From contig CALGLY010000814.1 of assembly GCA_937959095.1 (NCBI GenBank), positions 1 through 14,834 of the forward strand: a stretch of 14,834 nt of DNA, written 5' to 3'. Within the stretch, counting starts at the first letter, position 1, and every line of letters starts with the position of its first letter. The notes under the pieces were generated by a model. That model saw only the letters and a list, made by a program, of their open reading frames with translations, ran no database searches and was not told the origin of the DNA. The stretch is from an uncultured Saprospiraceae bacterium. GTDB lineage: Bacteria > Bacteroidota > Bacteroidia > Chitinophagales > Saprospiraceae. This document shows, in pieces, positions 1-6,456 of this stretch. Made by a program: the position numbers and the translations under genes.

Positions 1-301
1 ATTTATGTTTGTCAATACACAAATTAATGGACTAATTCTCACTTTTGAAAATTTCGCAATTTTCAGCTTTTCCATTTTAAAACACGCTCTCAGTAATTTG
101 GCTACCAATGAAAATTGAAAAAGTGGCTATTGAAAAATAGAGCAAAAACTGTTTCATAGTTTTAATTGGTGAGGAAAATGAATAAAATCAAATTTAAATA
201 GAATTATTGAATAATGAGACTATGGTATTGATGATTCATACAGAAGTATATTCATGGATTTCTGAAAAGAACTGCGTATCCACTAACATGACAAACTCTA
301 G
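1..301. other. gene-poor AT-rich stretch
   Basis: No convincing coding region is visible on either strand; all frames are broken by frequent stops. The only local structure I see is a short perfect inverted repeat, TGAAAATT at 46-53 and AATTTTCA at 58-65 with a 4-base loop, followed by a T-rich run that could end a transcript entering from the left. A TAG at 299-301 closes the frame that becomes the AraC-like fragment downstream. The stretch could be decayed DNA from the missing N-terminal part of that regulator, but I could not recognise it. Confidence 0.4.
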
Positions 302-325
302 TGCATCTCGTCGGACGTAGAGAGC

Positions 326-574
326 GTGATGGACTTATCTAAACTACTTTGCAAAAGTTATCGCTCTACGCATCGTTATTTTAGAACATATTTGAATATG
401 ACTCCAAAGGAATTTTTAGCTATCAAAAAACTACGCCTTGCTATGCATCGCTTTTCGGATGTGGAACAACTCTCCGAAATTGCCTATGAACTTGACTTTA
501 CTGACCTTTCGCACTTCAATAAATTCTTCAAAAAATACGTTCTCCGACAAATTCCGTGGACGAATAAAAAGTAA
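326..574 (+). pseudogene. AraC-family regulator, C-terminal DNA-binding fragment
   Basis: The 82 residues are almost only the double helix-turn-helix DNA-binding domain of the AraC/XylS family. The first motif covers about residues 3-23 (LSKLLCKSYRSTHRYFR), followed by the linker NMTPKEFLAIKKLRLA. The second covers about 47-70 and holds the family signature LSEIAYELDFTDLSHFNKFF. A full-length regulator has roughly 250-300 residues, so the sensor or dimerisation part is missing. Family-like sequence continues in frame upstream of the GTG/ATG start (SDVES) to a TAG at 299-301, which suggests a 5' truncation or frameshift rather than a genuine short gene. The C-terminus after FKKYV (LRQIPWTNKK) does not look like the usual family ending and lies inside the left arm of the inverted repeat at 540-645, so the 3' end may also be rearranged. 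A functional stand-alone domain cannot be excluded. The family call is secure; the broken status is an inference. Confidence 0.65.
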
Positions 575-645
575 GCACAAAAACGCCTGATTAATAGTGT
601 TGTGATTGCTTTTTATTCGGCTTCGTCACGGGATTTGTCGGAGAA
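540..645. repeat. 106-bp imperfect inverted repeat (long hairpin)
   Basis: The outer arms at 540-558 and 627-645 are reverse complements over 19 bases with one mismatch. The inner arms at 561-578 and 602-619 match over 18 bases with two mismatches. About 5 extra bases sit in the right arm between the two blocks, and the loop is 23 bases (579-601). The left arm contains the AraC fragment's last codons and stop; the right arm lies in the short open frame 598-702. It lacks a GC-rich stem with a clean T tail, so it is not a typical intrinsic terminator. It may be an inverted duplication scar, a hairpin-type mobile remnant or a structured RNA. Confidence 0.75.
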
Positions 646-815
646 CCAAAAAATATACAGGATTTGCGCCCTCTTCTTTTAGGAAAATACGAAGAGAAGT
701 GAATAACAAATTGGTGAGTACGTTCGAGGGACAAATTACTTGACTTTTCATATCTTTAGGGAGCAGGCAAAAGATAAATCCAATATTAGCAGGAAATTAT
801 TTAAAGAAATTAGAA
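575..815. other. intergenic region before the hydrolase cluster
   Basis: Apart from the inverted repeat and the possible remnant, this interval must hold the promoter of the serine hydrolase cluster. I looked for the Bacteroidota promoter pair (TTG-type -33 box and TAnnTTTG -7 box) and found no convincing match at the usual spacing. The bases before the ATG at 816 are A-rich with no strong Shine-Dalgarno, as is usual in this phylum. Confidence 0.3.
598..702 (+). pseudogene. possible C-terminal remnant of a membrane protein
   Basis: This frame has no start codon, opens after a TAG at 595-597, and encodes about 34 residues ending in a TGA. Its tail FGFVTGFVG...LLLGKYEEK resembles the last residues of the five-helix membrane protein at 1789-2406 (YGLTNGFTG...ILLGK): a hydrophobic end, the spaced G..xGF.G pattern and a closing LLGK. 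If the likeness is real, it is the broken tail of a second copy of that gene, lying upstream of the serine hydrolase. The match is short and judged by eye, and part of it lies in the right arm of the inverted repeat, so chance is a serious alternative. Confidence 0.25.
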
Positions 816-1772
816 ATGAAAAAAATTGTACTTGTATTAATACTATTCATCAACTTCACAGGCTGTTCAAGTGAACAAAGTGAAAAGAATATTTATGCTT
901 TGTTGGTATCCGAAGGCGATAAGTTGGTAAAAGAAGAGTACTTCAATGGAAAGCAGAAAACAGATTTATTGAATGTGCAATCTGTAACAAAGTCAATTGT
1001 AAGTTTACTAATAGGTCTAGCGATAGATAAGGGATTTATTAAGAACGAAGAAACCTTTTTATATGAATACTTTCCAGACGAACCCTACTTTGATACAGAG
1101 CAGAAGAAAAGTATAACAATAAAACATTTATTAAATCATACCTCTGGAATAGAATGGAATGGGTACCTAGAACATGCTGCTTTTTTGAAGAGTAGTGAAC
1201 CCTTCAAATATGTATTGCAGAAAGAAATGGTAGACCATCCAGGAGAAGTATATAATTATAATTCTGGAGGAACGCATTTGTTATCCCTAATAATAAGCAA
1301 GTCTACTGGCATGTCTACCCTAGAGTTTGCAGATGAAAACTTGTTTCAACCACTAGGCTGTGCTCCCGTTCGATGGGAGAAACTGAATGATGGATATTAT
1401 GATGGCGCAGGATTTGGTCTAAGTATGCAGGCGCAGGATTTATTAAAAATAGGACAACTTCTATTGGATAAAGGGAAGTGGAATACGACTCCATTAATTC
1501 CAGCGCATTGGATAAGTAAAACCTATGATGAAGGCTTGAAAAAAGGTACTAAGTGGGGACTAAGGCAATCAAAACATGGCTATGGATGGTATTCAAAAAC
1601 GAAAGGAGATAAGCAAATACTCTACGCTATGGGATATGGCGGTCAATTTATTTTCATTATTCCTTCGGAGGACATGGTAATCGTAAGTACCCATAATCAT
1701 GATACGCCAGATGGCATTGCTCAACAGGTCGATTTTATAAAAGAAACATTTCCTCCACTTCTTAAGGAATGA
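816..1772 (+). CDS. lipoprotein serine hydrolase, class C beta-lactamase fold
   Basis: The 318-residue protein is a secreted serine hydrolase of the beta-lactamase/penicillin-binding-protein fold (Pfam Beta-lactamase family). The N-terminus is a lipoprotein signal with hydrophobic residues 4-14 and lipobox FTGC, lipid attachment Cys17. The nucleophile motif SxxK is S56-V-T-K59 in NVQSVTKS. HTSGIEW (108-114) is the usual conserved loop. EVYNYNSGGT (144-153) holds the general-base Tyr148 in the position of the YxN motif, here YNS as in esterase- or amidase-like members. GYGGQ (273-277) stands where true beta-lactamases have KTG. Together these features favour an esterase, amidase or peptidase over antibiotic resistance. 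The stop lies 16 bases before the membrane protein gene and a third gene follows after 10 bases, so the three are probably one operon. The natural substrate cannot be read from the sequence. Confidence 0.87.
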   Translation: MKKIVLVLILFINFTGCSSEQSEKNIYALLVSEGDKLVKEEYFNGKQKTDLLNVQSVTKSIVSLLIGLAIDKGFIKNEETFLYEYFPDEPYFDTEQKKSITIKHLLNHTSGIEWNGYLEHAAFLKSSEPFKYVLQKEMVDHPGEVYNYNSGGTHLLSLIISKSTGMSTLEFADENLFQPLGCAPVRWEKLNDGYYDGAGFGLSMQAQDLLKIGQLLLDKGKWNTTPLIPAHWISKTYDEGLKKGTKWGLRQSKHGYGWYSKTKGDKQILYAMGYGGQFIFIIPSEDMVIVSTHNHDTPDGIAQQVDFIKETFPPLLKE

Positions 1773-1788
1773 GACAAAAACACATTCA

Positions 1789-2406
1789 ATGCAAATAAAA
1801 AAGTTACATTATCTATCAGGAATCACAATTACCATTTTTGTTGGATTGCACTTGTTTAATCATTTCATTAGCATTTTTGGAATTGAATACCACCTTGAAG
1901 TAATGGATAAATTACGACTCATTTATCGAAATATCCTTGTCGAGCCTATCCTACTACTGGCTGTATTTGTTCAAATCGTTTCTGGATTAAAACTATTTGG
2001 AACGAAGCGAAAAACGGTAAGCAGCTTCTTCGAAAAACTACAACTTTGGACAGGACTCTACTTAGCCTTTTTCCTAATTATTCATGTCGGCGCAGTATTG
2101 ACGGGGCGATATATCTTACAGCTCGATACGAATTTCTACTTTGGTGTAGCAGGACTGAATACCTTCCCATTTAATCTGTTTTTTATTCCCTACTATGCGC
2201 TGGCTATTCTTTCCTTTTTTGGACATATAGCAGCCATTCATGCACAGAAAATGAAGCAATCCATCTTCGGAATGACTGCAGAGCAACAAGCCAAATTCAT
2301 TCTACTGAAAGGAATAATCCTTACTTTAATCATTTTCTATGGCTTAACCAATGGCTTTACGGGAGTGGAAATCCCCGAAGCGTTTAATATCCTGCTTGGG
2401 AAGTAA
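1789..2406 (+). CDS. five-helix membrane protein, cytochrome b anchor-like
   Basis: This 205-residue protein is strongly hydrophobic, with five likely membrane helices at about 7-29, 50-70, 86-106, 128-151 and 171-189. Histidines sit within or at the edge of helices: H21 and H25 in helix 1 (GLHLFNH), H99 in helix 3 (LIIHVG), H146 and H151 in helix 4 (FFGHIAAIH). Five helices, a length near 200 and intramembrane histidines recall the diheme cytochrome b558 anchor of succinate dehydrogenase or fumarate reductase (SdhC type). No flavoprotein or iron-sulfur subunit gene lies nearby, so it is not part of a visible complex II operon. It may be a stand-alone heme or quinone protein, or an unrelated family of similar topology. 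The gene sits between the serine hydrolase and the 2H phosphoesterase with short gaps, which suggests co-transcription. Membrane topology is fairly sure; heme binding is a guess. Confidence 0.6.
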   Translation: MQIKKLHYLSGITITIFVGLHLFNHFISIFGIEYHLEVMDKLRLIYRNILVEPILLLAVFVQIVSGLKLFGTKRKTVSSFFEKLQLWTGLYLAFFLIIHVGAVLTGRYILQLDTNFYFGVAGLNTFPFNLFFIPYYALAILSFFGHIAAIHAQKMKQSIFGMTAEQQAKFILLKGIILTLIIFYGLTNGFTGVEIPEAFNILLGK

Positions 2407-2416
2407 ATTAATAAAT

Positions 2417-2932
2417 ATGAAAAGCAGAAGAAAGCAATTAACCATCTTCTTGGAGGACAAAGATGCGAATTCCATAGAAGCAATCCGGAGTAGATTTAAT
2501 CCGAAACAATATGAACTCATAAAAAGTCATATCACCTTGTGCAGAGAAGATGAAATTGACAACTTAGAAGCCGTAATACATAATTTGGAGAATACAGAAA
2601 GTAGAAAATTTGAACTCTATTTAGGCGATCTAAAACGATTCTCTGAAGGAAAAGGCGTGATGATTCCGATTCAAGATAGAGATCAATTATTTCAAGAACT
2701 AAGAAGTACTATTTTAAGAAACGTAATTGATATTCCAAGAAAACATCAGCCACATATTACACTGATGCACCCGCGTAATTCCACTTGCACGGATAATCTG
2801 TTCGAGGACATAAAAAAGATAGCATTACCGAAAAAGATTATGGTTTCCAAAATAAATTTAATTGAACAGGAAATCGGGAAAAAATGGCGCGTACTAAAAG
2901 TATATGAATTAGATATAGCTAGTTCAGAATAA
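2417..2932 (+). CDS. 2H phosphoesterase (2'-5' RNA ligase-like)
   Basis: From the ATG at 2417 the protein has 171 residues. The open frame extends upstream to 2351, but that would overlap the membrane gene, and the added residues do not resemble the family. Two HxT motifs, H38-I-T40 (SHITL) and H113-I-T115 (PHITLMHPRN), are about 75 residues apart. This is the defining pair of the 2H phosphoesterase superfamily, which includes LigT/ThpR RNA 2',3'-cyclic phosphodiesterases and 2'-5' RNA ligases. The two histidines would act as acid and base on a cyclic phosphate or 2'-5' bond. There is no signal peptide, so it is cytoplasmic. The length fits the family (about 160-200 residues). It starts 10 bases after the membrane protein stop. 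The true substrate, RNA or a small cyclic nucleotide, is unknown; superfamily membership is well supported. Confidence 0.78.
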   Translation: MKSRRKQLTIFLEDKDANSIEAIRSRFNPKQYELIKSHITLCREDEIDNLEAVIHNLENTESRKFELYLGDLKRFSEGKGVMIPIQDRDQLFQELRSTILRNVIDIPRKHQPHITLMHPRNSTCTDNLFEDIKKIALPKKIMVSKINLIEQEIGKKWRVLKVYELDIASSE

Positions 2933-2934
2933 AA

Positions 2935-2978
2935 TGACATAGTTTTAGCCGCCGGAGGTAGGCGAATCCAGTATGTCA
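2935..2978. other. weak two-part hairpin after the 2H gene
   Basis: The heptamers TGACATA (2935-2941) and TATGTCA (2972-2978) are perfect reverse complements enclosing an inner CGCC/GGCG stem (2950-2953 and 2961-2964). It begins a few bases after the phosphoesterase stop. No T run follows, so as a terminator it would be incomplete; it may protect the 3' end of the transcript. Confidence 0.3.
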
Positions 2979-3078
2979 AATAATAGTGATTCAGCTATAA
3001 GAGAAAGTAACTTCACCTTCCCTCGACTAAGGAGTTATGATTTTATAGCCTTTACAACACAACGTGGTATGATTTTAT

Positions 3079-3117
3079 AAAAGTCGAATGTGCATGATTT
3101 CATGACATTCGACTTTT
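3079..3117. terminator. bidirectional intrinsic terminator
   Basis: A perfect 13-bp stem, AAAAGTCGAATGT (3079-3091) with ACATTCGACTTTT (3105-3117), encloses a loop that itself can pair as CATGA/TCATG. The A run on the left and T run on the right give a U tail in both directions. It lies between the end of the plus-strand cluster (2932) and the end of the convergent minus-strand lipoprotein gene (3160), where a shared terminator is expected. Confidence 0.85.
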
Positions 3118-3159
3118 CTCCATTTTCAATTTGGCGAAGACTTTATCATTGAAAACCCC

Positions 3160-4779
3160 TTAATTCGCCTTCGCTGCCGTGCCTTCCCAATCAGGGTCAG
3201 CGGCAGCAGCCCATTTTTTCTTTTTCCGATTATATTCCACGATATGCACTCTTCCAAATCGAGCTTTATCTCCAATTCGTTTTATAGCATAGCCTTCTTT
3301 GCTCAAATCATTTTCAAGCCCTTTTTCAACTATAATTCCGTCATGTACCTCTAGCAATAAGCTATCTTTATCTGGATAGGCACGCGCTTTCGCTAATGCC
3401 TTATCCAATGGTAATTTTTCATCTATCACACGGCTAATAACTTGCGCTACTGCCGTCACGATTCGGCTACCACCTGCTGCACCTAGTCCAAGATAAGGTT
3501 CGTCATCTTGCATCACTAGAAAAGGCGAAATATGCGAACTCACCCGTTGCCCTGGCACATAAATACCTAGATATGAACCCAAAGTAACCGCATACAAAAA
3601 GCCTAAATTGGGACTTGCTACTTTCGACCCCATATTTGGGCCGATGGACTGCGTCAAGGCTACTACCATTCCATCTTTATCTGCTGCACTTAGGTGCGTG
3701 GTATGCCCCACTGCTGCCGACCAACTTTCAGGGCTTTCTGAATGGTAGCTCATCTTATCTGGTGCGCGATCTAGTGAAATTTTTGCAGCTTGTTCCTTCG
3801 CATATACTTTTGACGTAAGCAACGTAGCTAAATTATCTCCTTTCAATTGGCGTTTCCGATCTTTATAAGCCAATTGAATCGCCTGATAAACCACCGCCAT
3901 TCTATCCGCTTCGCTTAGCTCATTCATGGGGAATTGTTCCAAAATATGCAGTATCTCTATCGTAATAGCTCCAAAAGAAGGCAGCCACAAACCATATAAA
4001 TCATAGCCGCGATAGTTGCCTTTTACTATTTTAGAACTTTTTGCTTCATAATTTTTTAAATCCTCCATAGACACTAAGCCGCCATTCGCTTCCATATCGG
4101 CTACTATTTGTGCGGCTATTTCACCTTCATAAAAGGCTTTCTTACCTGATTGGGCAATTGTTCGGAGCGTTTTTCCTAAGTCTTTTTGTACGATTAAATC
4201 ACCTGCTTGGTGCGATATACCATCTGCTTTTAGGAAGTATTGACTACTCCCTGCAAACTCCTTCAACTGTTCTTTCGCTCTTCCTTGTCGGGCTGCTTCT
4301 CCAGGTAGCATATTAAATCCGTTTTCTGCATACTGAATAGCGGGCTGCATGAGTGTAGTAAGTGGCAGCGTTCCAAAGTCTTCGGAGAGTTTGCATAAGC
4401 CTGCCACTACGCCTGGTATACCAATCGTCGTATAGCCATAGCGTTGTGGTTTCACCAGCGAAGTATCATAAGCTAAAGGCGATTGTGTAGTAGCATCCAC
4501 GCCATGCACTTCGCCATTGGGCAAGCGGACAATGGCTTGCAGACGACCACCCAAGCCACTCATACTTGGTTCTACTACCGACAATACAAAAGCACTCGCT
4601 ACCGCAGCATCTACAGAATTTCCTCCGAGTGCGAATATCTGCTGGGCAGCTTTGGTAGCTAACGGGTGTGCTGTGGCAGCTACATTGTTTCCTGCTTTCA
4701 CCATTTGGCGGTTTGCACTTTTGGAAGTGGAGCAAGCAACTAAAAAAAATAATACTAATAGTGTGTAGAGTTGTTTCAT
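3160..4779 (-). CDS. gamma-glutamyltransferase-family lipoprotein, atypical
   Basis: The 539-residue protein is an Ntn-hydrolase of the gamma-glutamyltransferase family, normally a self-cleaving enzyme that opens gamma-glutamyl amides such as glutathione. The N-terminus is a lipoprotein signal with lipobox LVAC and Cys16. The family architecture is clear: GGNSVDAAVASAF (52-64), IGIPGVVAGL (119-128), the self-cleavage site with nucleophile Thr360 in GHTTHLS, SS at 414-415 and the oxyanion Gly pair 436-437 in GAAGGSRI. Aligned by eye with E. coli GGT, several glutamate-binding residues differ: Arg114 becomes Thr97, Asn411 becomes Gly380, Gln430 becomes Thr399 and Asp433 becomes Ser402. Autoprocessing and amide hydrolysis may remain, but classical glutathione specificity is doubtful. 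It lies 184 bases after susD copy 2 on the same strand and may serve that uptake locus. An acylase of the same fold is the main alternative. Confidence 0.88.
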   Translation of the reverse strand: MKQLYTLLVLFFLVACSTSKSANRQMVKAGNNVAATAHPLATKAAQQIFALGGNSVDAAVASAFVLSVVEPSMSGLGGRLQAIVRLPNGEVHGVDATTQSPLAYDTSLVKPQRYGYTTIGIPGVVAGLCKLSEDFGTLPLTTLMQPAIQYAENGFNMLPGEAARQGRAKEQLKEFAGSSQYFLKADGISHQAGDLIVQKDLGKTLRTIAQSGKKAFYEGEIAAQIVADMEANGGLVSMEDLKNYEAKSSKIVKGNYRGYDLYGLWLPSFGAITIEILHILEQFPMNELSEADRMAVVYQAIQLAYKDRKRQLKGDNLATLLTSKVYAKEQAAKISLDRAPDKMSYHSESPESWSAAVGHTTHLSAADKDGMVVALTQSIGPNMGSKVASPNLGFLYAVTLGSYLGIYVPGQRVSSHISPFLVMQDDEPYLGLGAAGGSRIVTAVAQVISRVIDEKLPLDKALAKARAYPDKDSLLLEVHDGIIVEKGLENDLSKEGYAIKRIGDKARFGRVHIVEYNRKKKKWAAAADPDWEGTAAKAN

Positions 4780-4802
4780 CTTGTTTTGTTTTTATTTGAA
4801 TA

Positions 4803-4831
4803 GAACGCAGAGACACGGAAACGCAGAGTTT
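4803..4831. repeat. short direct repeat of ACGCAGAG
   Basis: Two copies of AACGCAGAG lie about 20 bases apart just upstream of the GGT-like gene, one followed by ACACGG and the other by a T run. Such CGCAGAG-rich strings recur between genes in some bacterial genomes as short dispersed repeats. With one instance in this window I cannot show that it is dispersed here. Confidence 0.35.
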
Positions 4832-4885
4832 TTTATAACTGAACTATTTTTTCGCGCTTATGCATTCGAAATCTAAAATTACTAC

Positions 4886-4929
4886 AAATAGATCGTTCGG
4901 AAACAACATTGTAGTACTTCCGATTTATT
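4886..4929 (-). terminator. hairpin after susD copy 2, degenerate copy
   Basis: Read on the minus strand, this starts with ATAAATCGGAAGT and contains AATGTTG and TTCCGA, the same blocks as the hairpin at 6319-6355. The core stem is TCGGAA (4897-4902) with TTCCGA (4918-4923); a small insertion spoils the outer stem. It lies about 35 bases after the stop of susD copy 2. A weak terminator or an mRNA 3'-end stabiliser ahead of the GGT-like gene fits the position. Confidence 0.4.
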
Positions 4930-4963
4930 AGCTAAATATACTTCATCAGGTTAAGAATTGTAA

Positions 4964-6277
4964 TCACCTATTCCACCCTACTCTATCCGTGAAAATATTC
5001 ACCGAACCTTCTGCTGGTGCATTTGCATTGAATAGGTATTCTGTAGCACTATAATCCCATCGTATTGGAATCGCATTCCCTGAGGTAGGTATTAGTCTAG
5101 GAATATCGGTTCTTCTCCAATCATTATAAGCTTCTGGCTGTAAGAAGAGCGCGATGTATTTTTGAGTCATTATATGTTCTAGCGTCAAGTTGCCTATGCC
5201 TGGATTTACGCTTGCTTGTGCAATATAATCCTCGTAGCCAGCCACGCCTAAACGCTCGAAAGAAGCTTGGATGCCCGCTAAGTATGCCTCATATCCTGTT
5301 GCTGTACCACCTGCATTCTGGCGTACATCTGCTTCTGCAATGATGAACTCCATTTCACGATAGGTAATTAATTCTTGCAGGAAATTTGGGACTAAATAAG
5401 TGTGGTCTGTCGTAAAGGGTTGATCTATTGCTGCTGAGCGAGTGGTATCATTCAAACCTTTCATTAAGGCACGCATAGTTGGATGAAACTCAATATTGCC
5501 TGTTCTATCTCTATTGAAGCGATACCACTGTCCTGCGGCATTGGCATCGGGATATTGGTAAGCTAAGTTTTCGCTTGCATCCGAAAAAGATTGGCTTGCT
5601 AAATTGGCTGCGCCAGCATAATCCTTACGGTGCAATAAGGCTCTCGCTTTAATAGCACGTGCTGCTTTTTTCCATAGTTCTATATCTCCACCATAGAAGA
5701 CTTCTTCACCACTTGGAACTAAACCACCTGCTGGCCCATTTAGCATTTTCAAAGCATTATCTAATAAATTATTAATAGCTTCATAGATACTCGCTTGTGT
5801 ATCGTAGGTAGGCATCAGAGCATCCATACCTTTCAGTCCATCTGAATAGGGCATATCGTCCCACACATCCGTAGCGGTCATCAAGGTGAAGGCTTCCATA
5901 ATACCTAGTACTGCGCCATAGTGGGCATAGTCGTTTTCGGAAGTCGTCTCTTTTGCTATTTTGATTTCATGGAGAATCTTTTCATAGATATTCTGCCAAG
6001 CATTATCAAACAGATTGGGCGTAAGTCCTATATATCGATTTAAAGGGCCGCAACGTGCTGCACCTTCTACTTGCTGAATGAGTATAGCATTAAAATGAGA
6101 AAATTCTCCTCCATATACATCTGCTAAAGCAATCTGAATGGCTGGCATTTGAGCAAAAACGGGTACGGTAGTAGGATTATTCGGATCATCATTAATGTCT
6201 CCTCCGATGTAGCTTTCGCAAGCAAGGAAGGAGAGTAGAACGACCAATAGCGATATTGTTTTAGAAGTGTATTTCAT
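4964..6277 (-). CDS. SusD-like surface lipoprotein, copy 2
   Basis: This 437-residue protein belongs to the SusD/RagB group, most like the SusD-like_2 type, with the opening GGDINDDPNNPT. SusD proteins sit on the outer membrane as a lid over a SusC channel and capture the nutrient. The lipobox is SFLAC with Cys20 followed by Glu21; an acidic residue there is typical of Bacteroidota lipoproteins sent to the cell surface. The family's helical repeat body is visible, for example ATDVWDDMPYSD, and ELWKKAARAIKARALLHRKDYAGAA. Near the C-terminus is the usual LQPEAYNDWRRTDIP. It is about two thirds identical by eye to copy 1 over its whole length. The largest difference is at EGAARCGPLNRY (about 71-82), where copy 1 reads EGVARQWQSFNQY; this may be a ligand-contact region. 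It stands 179 bases behind copy 1, with a hairpin between them. Confidence 0.93.
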   Translation of the reverse strand: MKYTSKTISLLVVLLSFLACESYIGGDINDDPNNPTTVPVFAQMPAIQIALADVYGGEFSHFNAILIQQVEGAARCGPLNRYIGLTPNLFDNAWQNIYEKILHEIKIAKETTSENDYAHYGAVLGIMEAFTLMTATDVWDDMPYSDGLKGMDALMPTYDTQASIYEAINNLLDNALKMLNGPAGGLVPSGEEVFYGGDIELWKKAARAIKARALLHRKDYAGAANLASQSFSDASENLAYQYPDANAAGQWYRFNRDRTGNIEFHPTMRALMKGLNDTTRSAAIDQPFTTDHTYLVPNFLQELITYREMEFIIAEADVRQNAGGTATGYEAYLAGIQASFERLGVAGYEDYIAQASVNPGIGNLTLEHIMTQKYIALFLQPEAYNDWRRTDIPRLIPTSGNAIPIRWDYSATEYLFNANAPAEGSVNIFTDRVGWNR

Positions 6278-6318
6278 TTTAAAGTGATTTAGGAATATGT
6301 GAGAAGGGTCTAAAACAA

Positions 6319-6355
6319 ATAAATCGGAAGCAACATTACATCACTTCCGATTTAT
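6319..6355 (-). terminator. hairpin between the two susD genes
   Basis: A perfect 12-bp stem, ATAAATCGGAAG (6319-6330) with CTTCCGATTTAT (6344-6355), has a 13-base loop. On the minus strand it is followed by the T-rich tail TTGTTTTAG. It could stop part of the transcription from susC and susD copy 1, lowering copy 2 expression, or mark an RNA processing point. A diverged copy follows copy 2. Confidence 0.55.
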
Positions 6356-6456
6356 AAAAAAAGTAGTCGAATAGTATTAGACTAAGAATCCAAGAGTTGA
6401 TATTATGATTACATAAGTCTCATATCTTATATCTCGAATCTCACATCTATCTACAA

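Noticed and set aside
816..1772. Antibiotic-resistance beta-lactamase
   Set aside because: The SxxK nucleophile is present, but the KTG-type motif is replaced by GYGG and the YxN motif by YNS, which fits the esterase or amidase branches of the fold better.
2351..2416. Upstream extension of the 2H phosphoesterase
   Set aside because: It overlaps the end of the membrane protein gene and adds no family-like residues; the ATG at 2417 sits 10 bases after that gene.
2935..2978. Integron attC-like site
   Set aside because: The paired ends do not fit the attC core pattern (RYYYAAC and GTTRRRY), and there is no integrase or cassette array.
4466..4816. 116-codon minus-strand frame overlapping the start of the GGT-like gene
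   Set aside because: It is an alternate frame over the signal peptide and N-terminal domain of the GGT-like protein and has a cysteine-rich, low-plausibility sequence.
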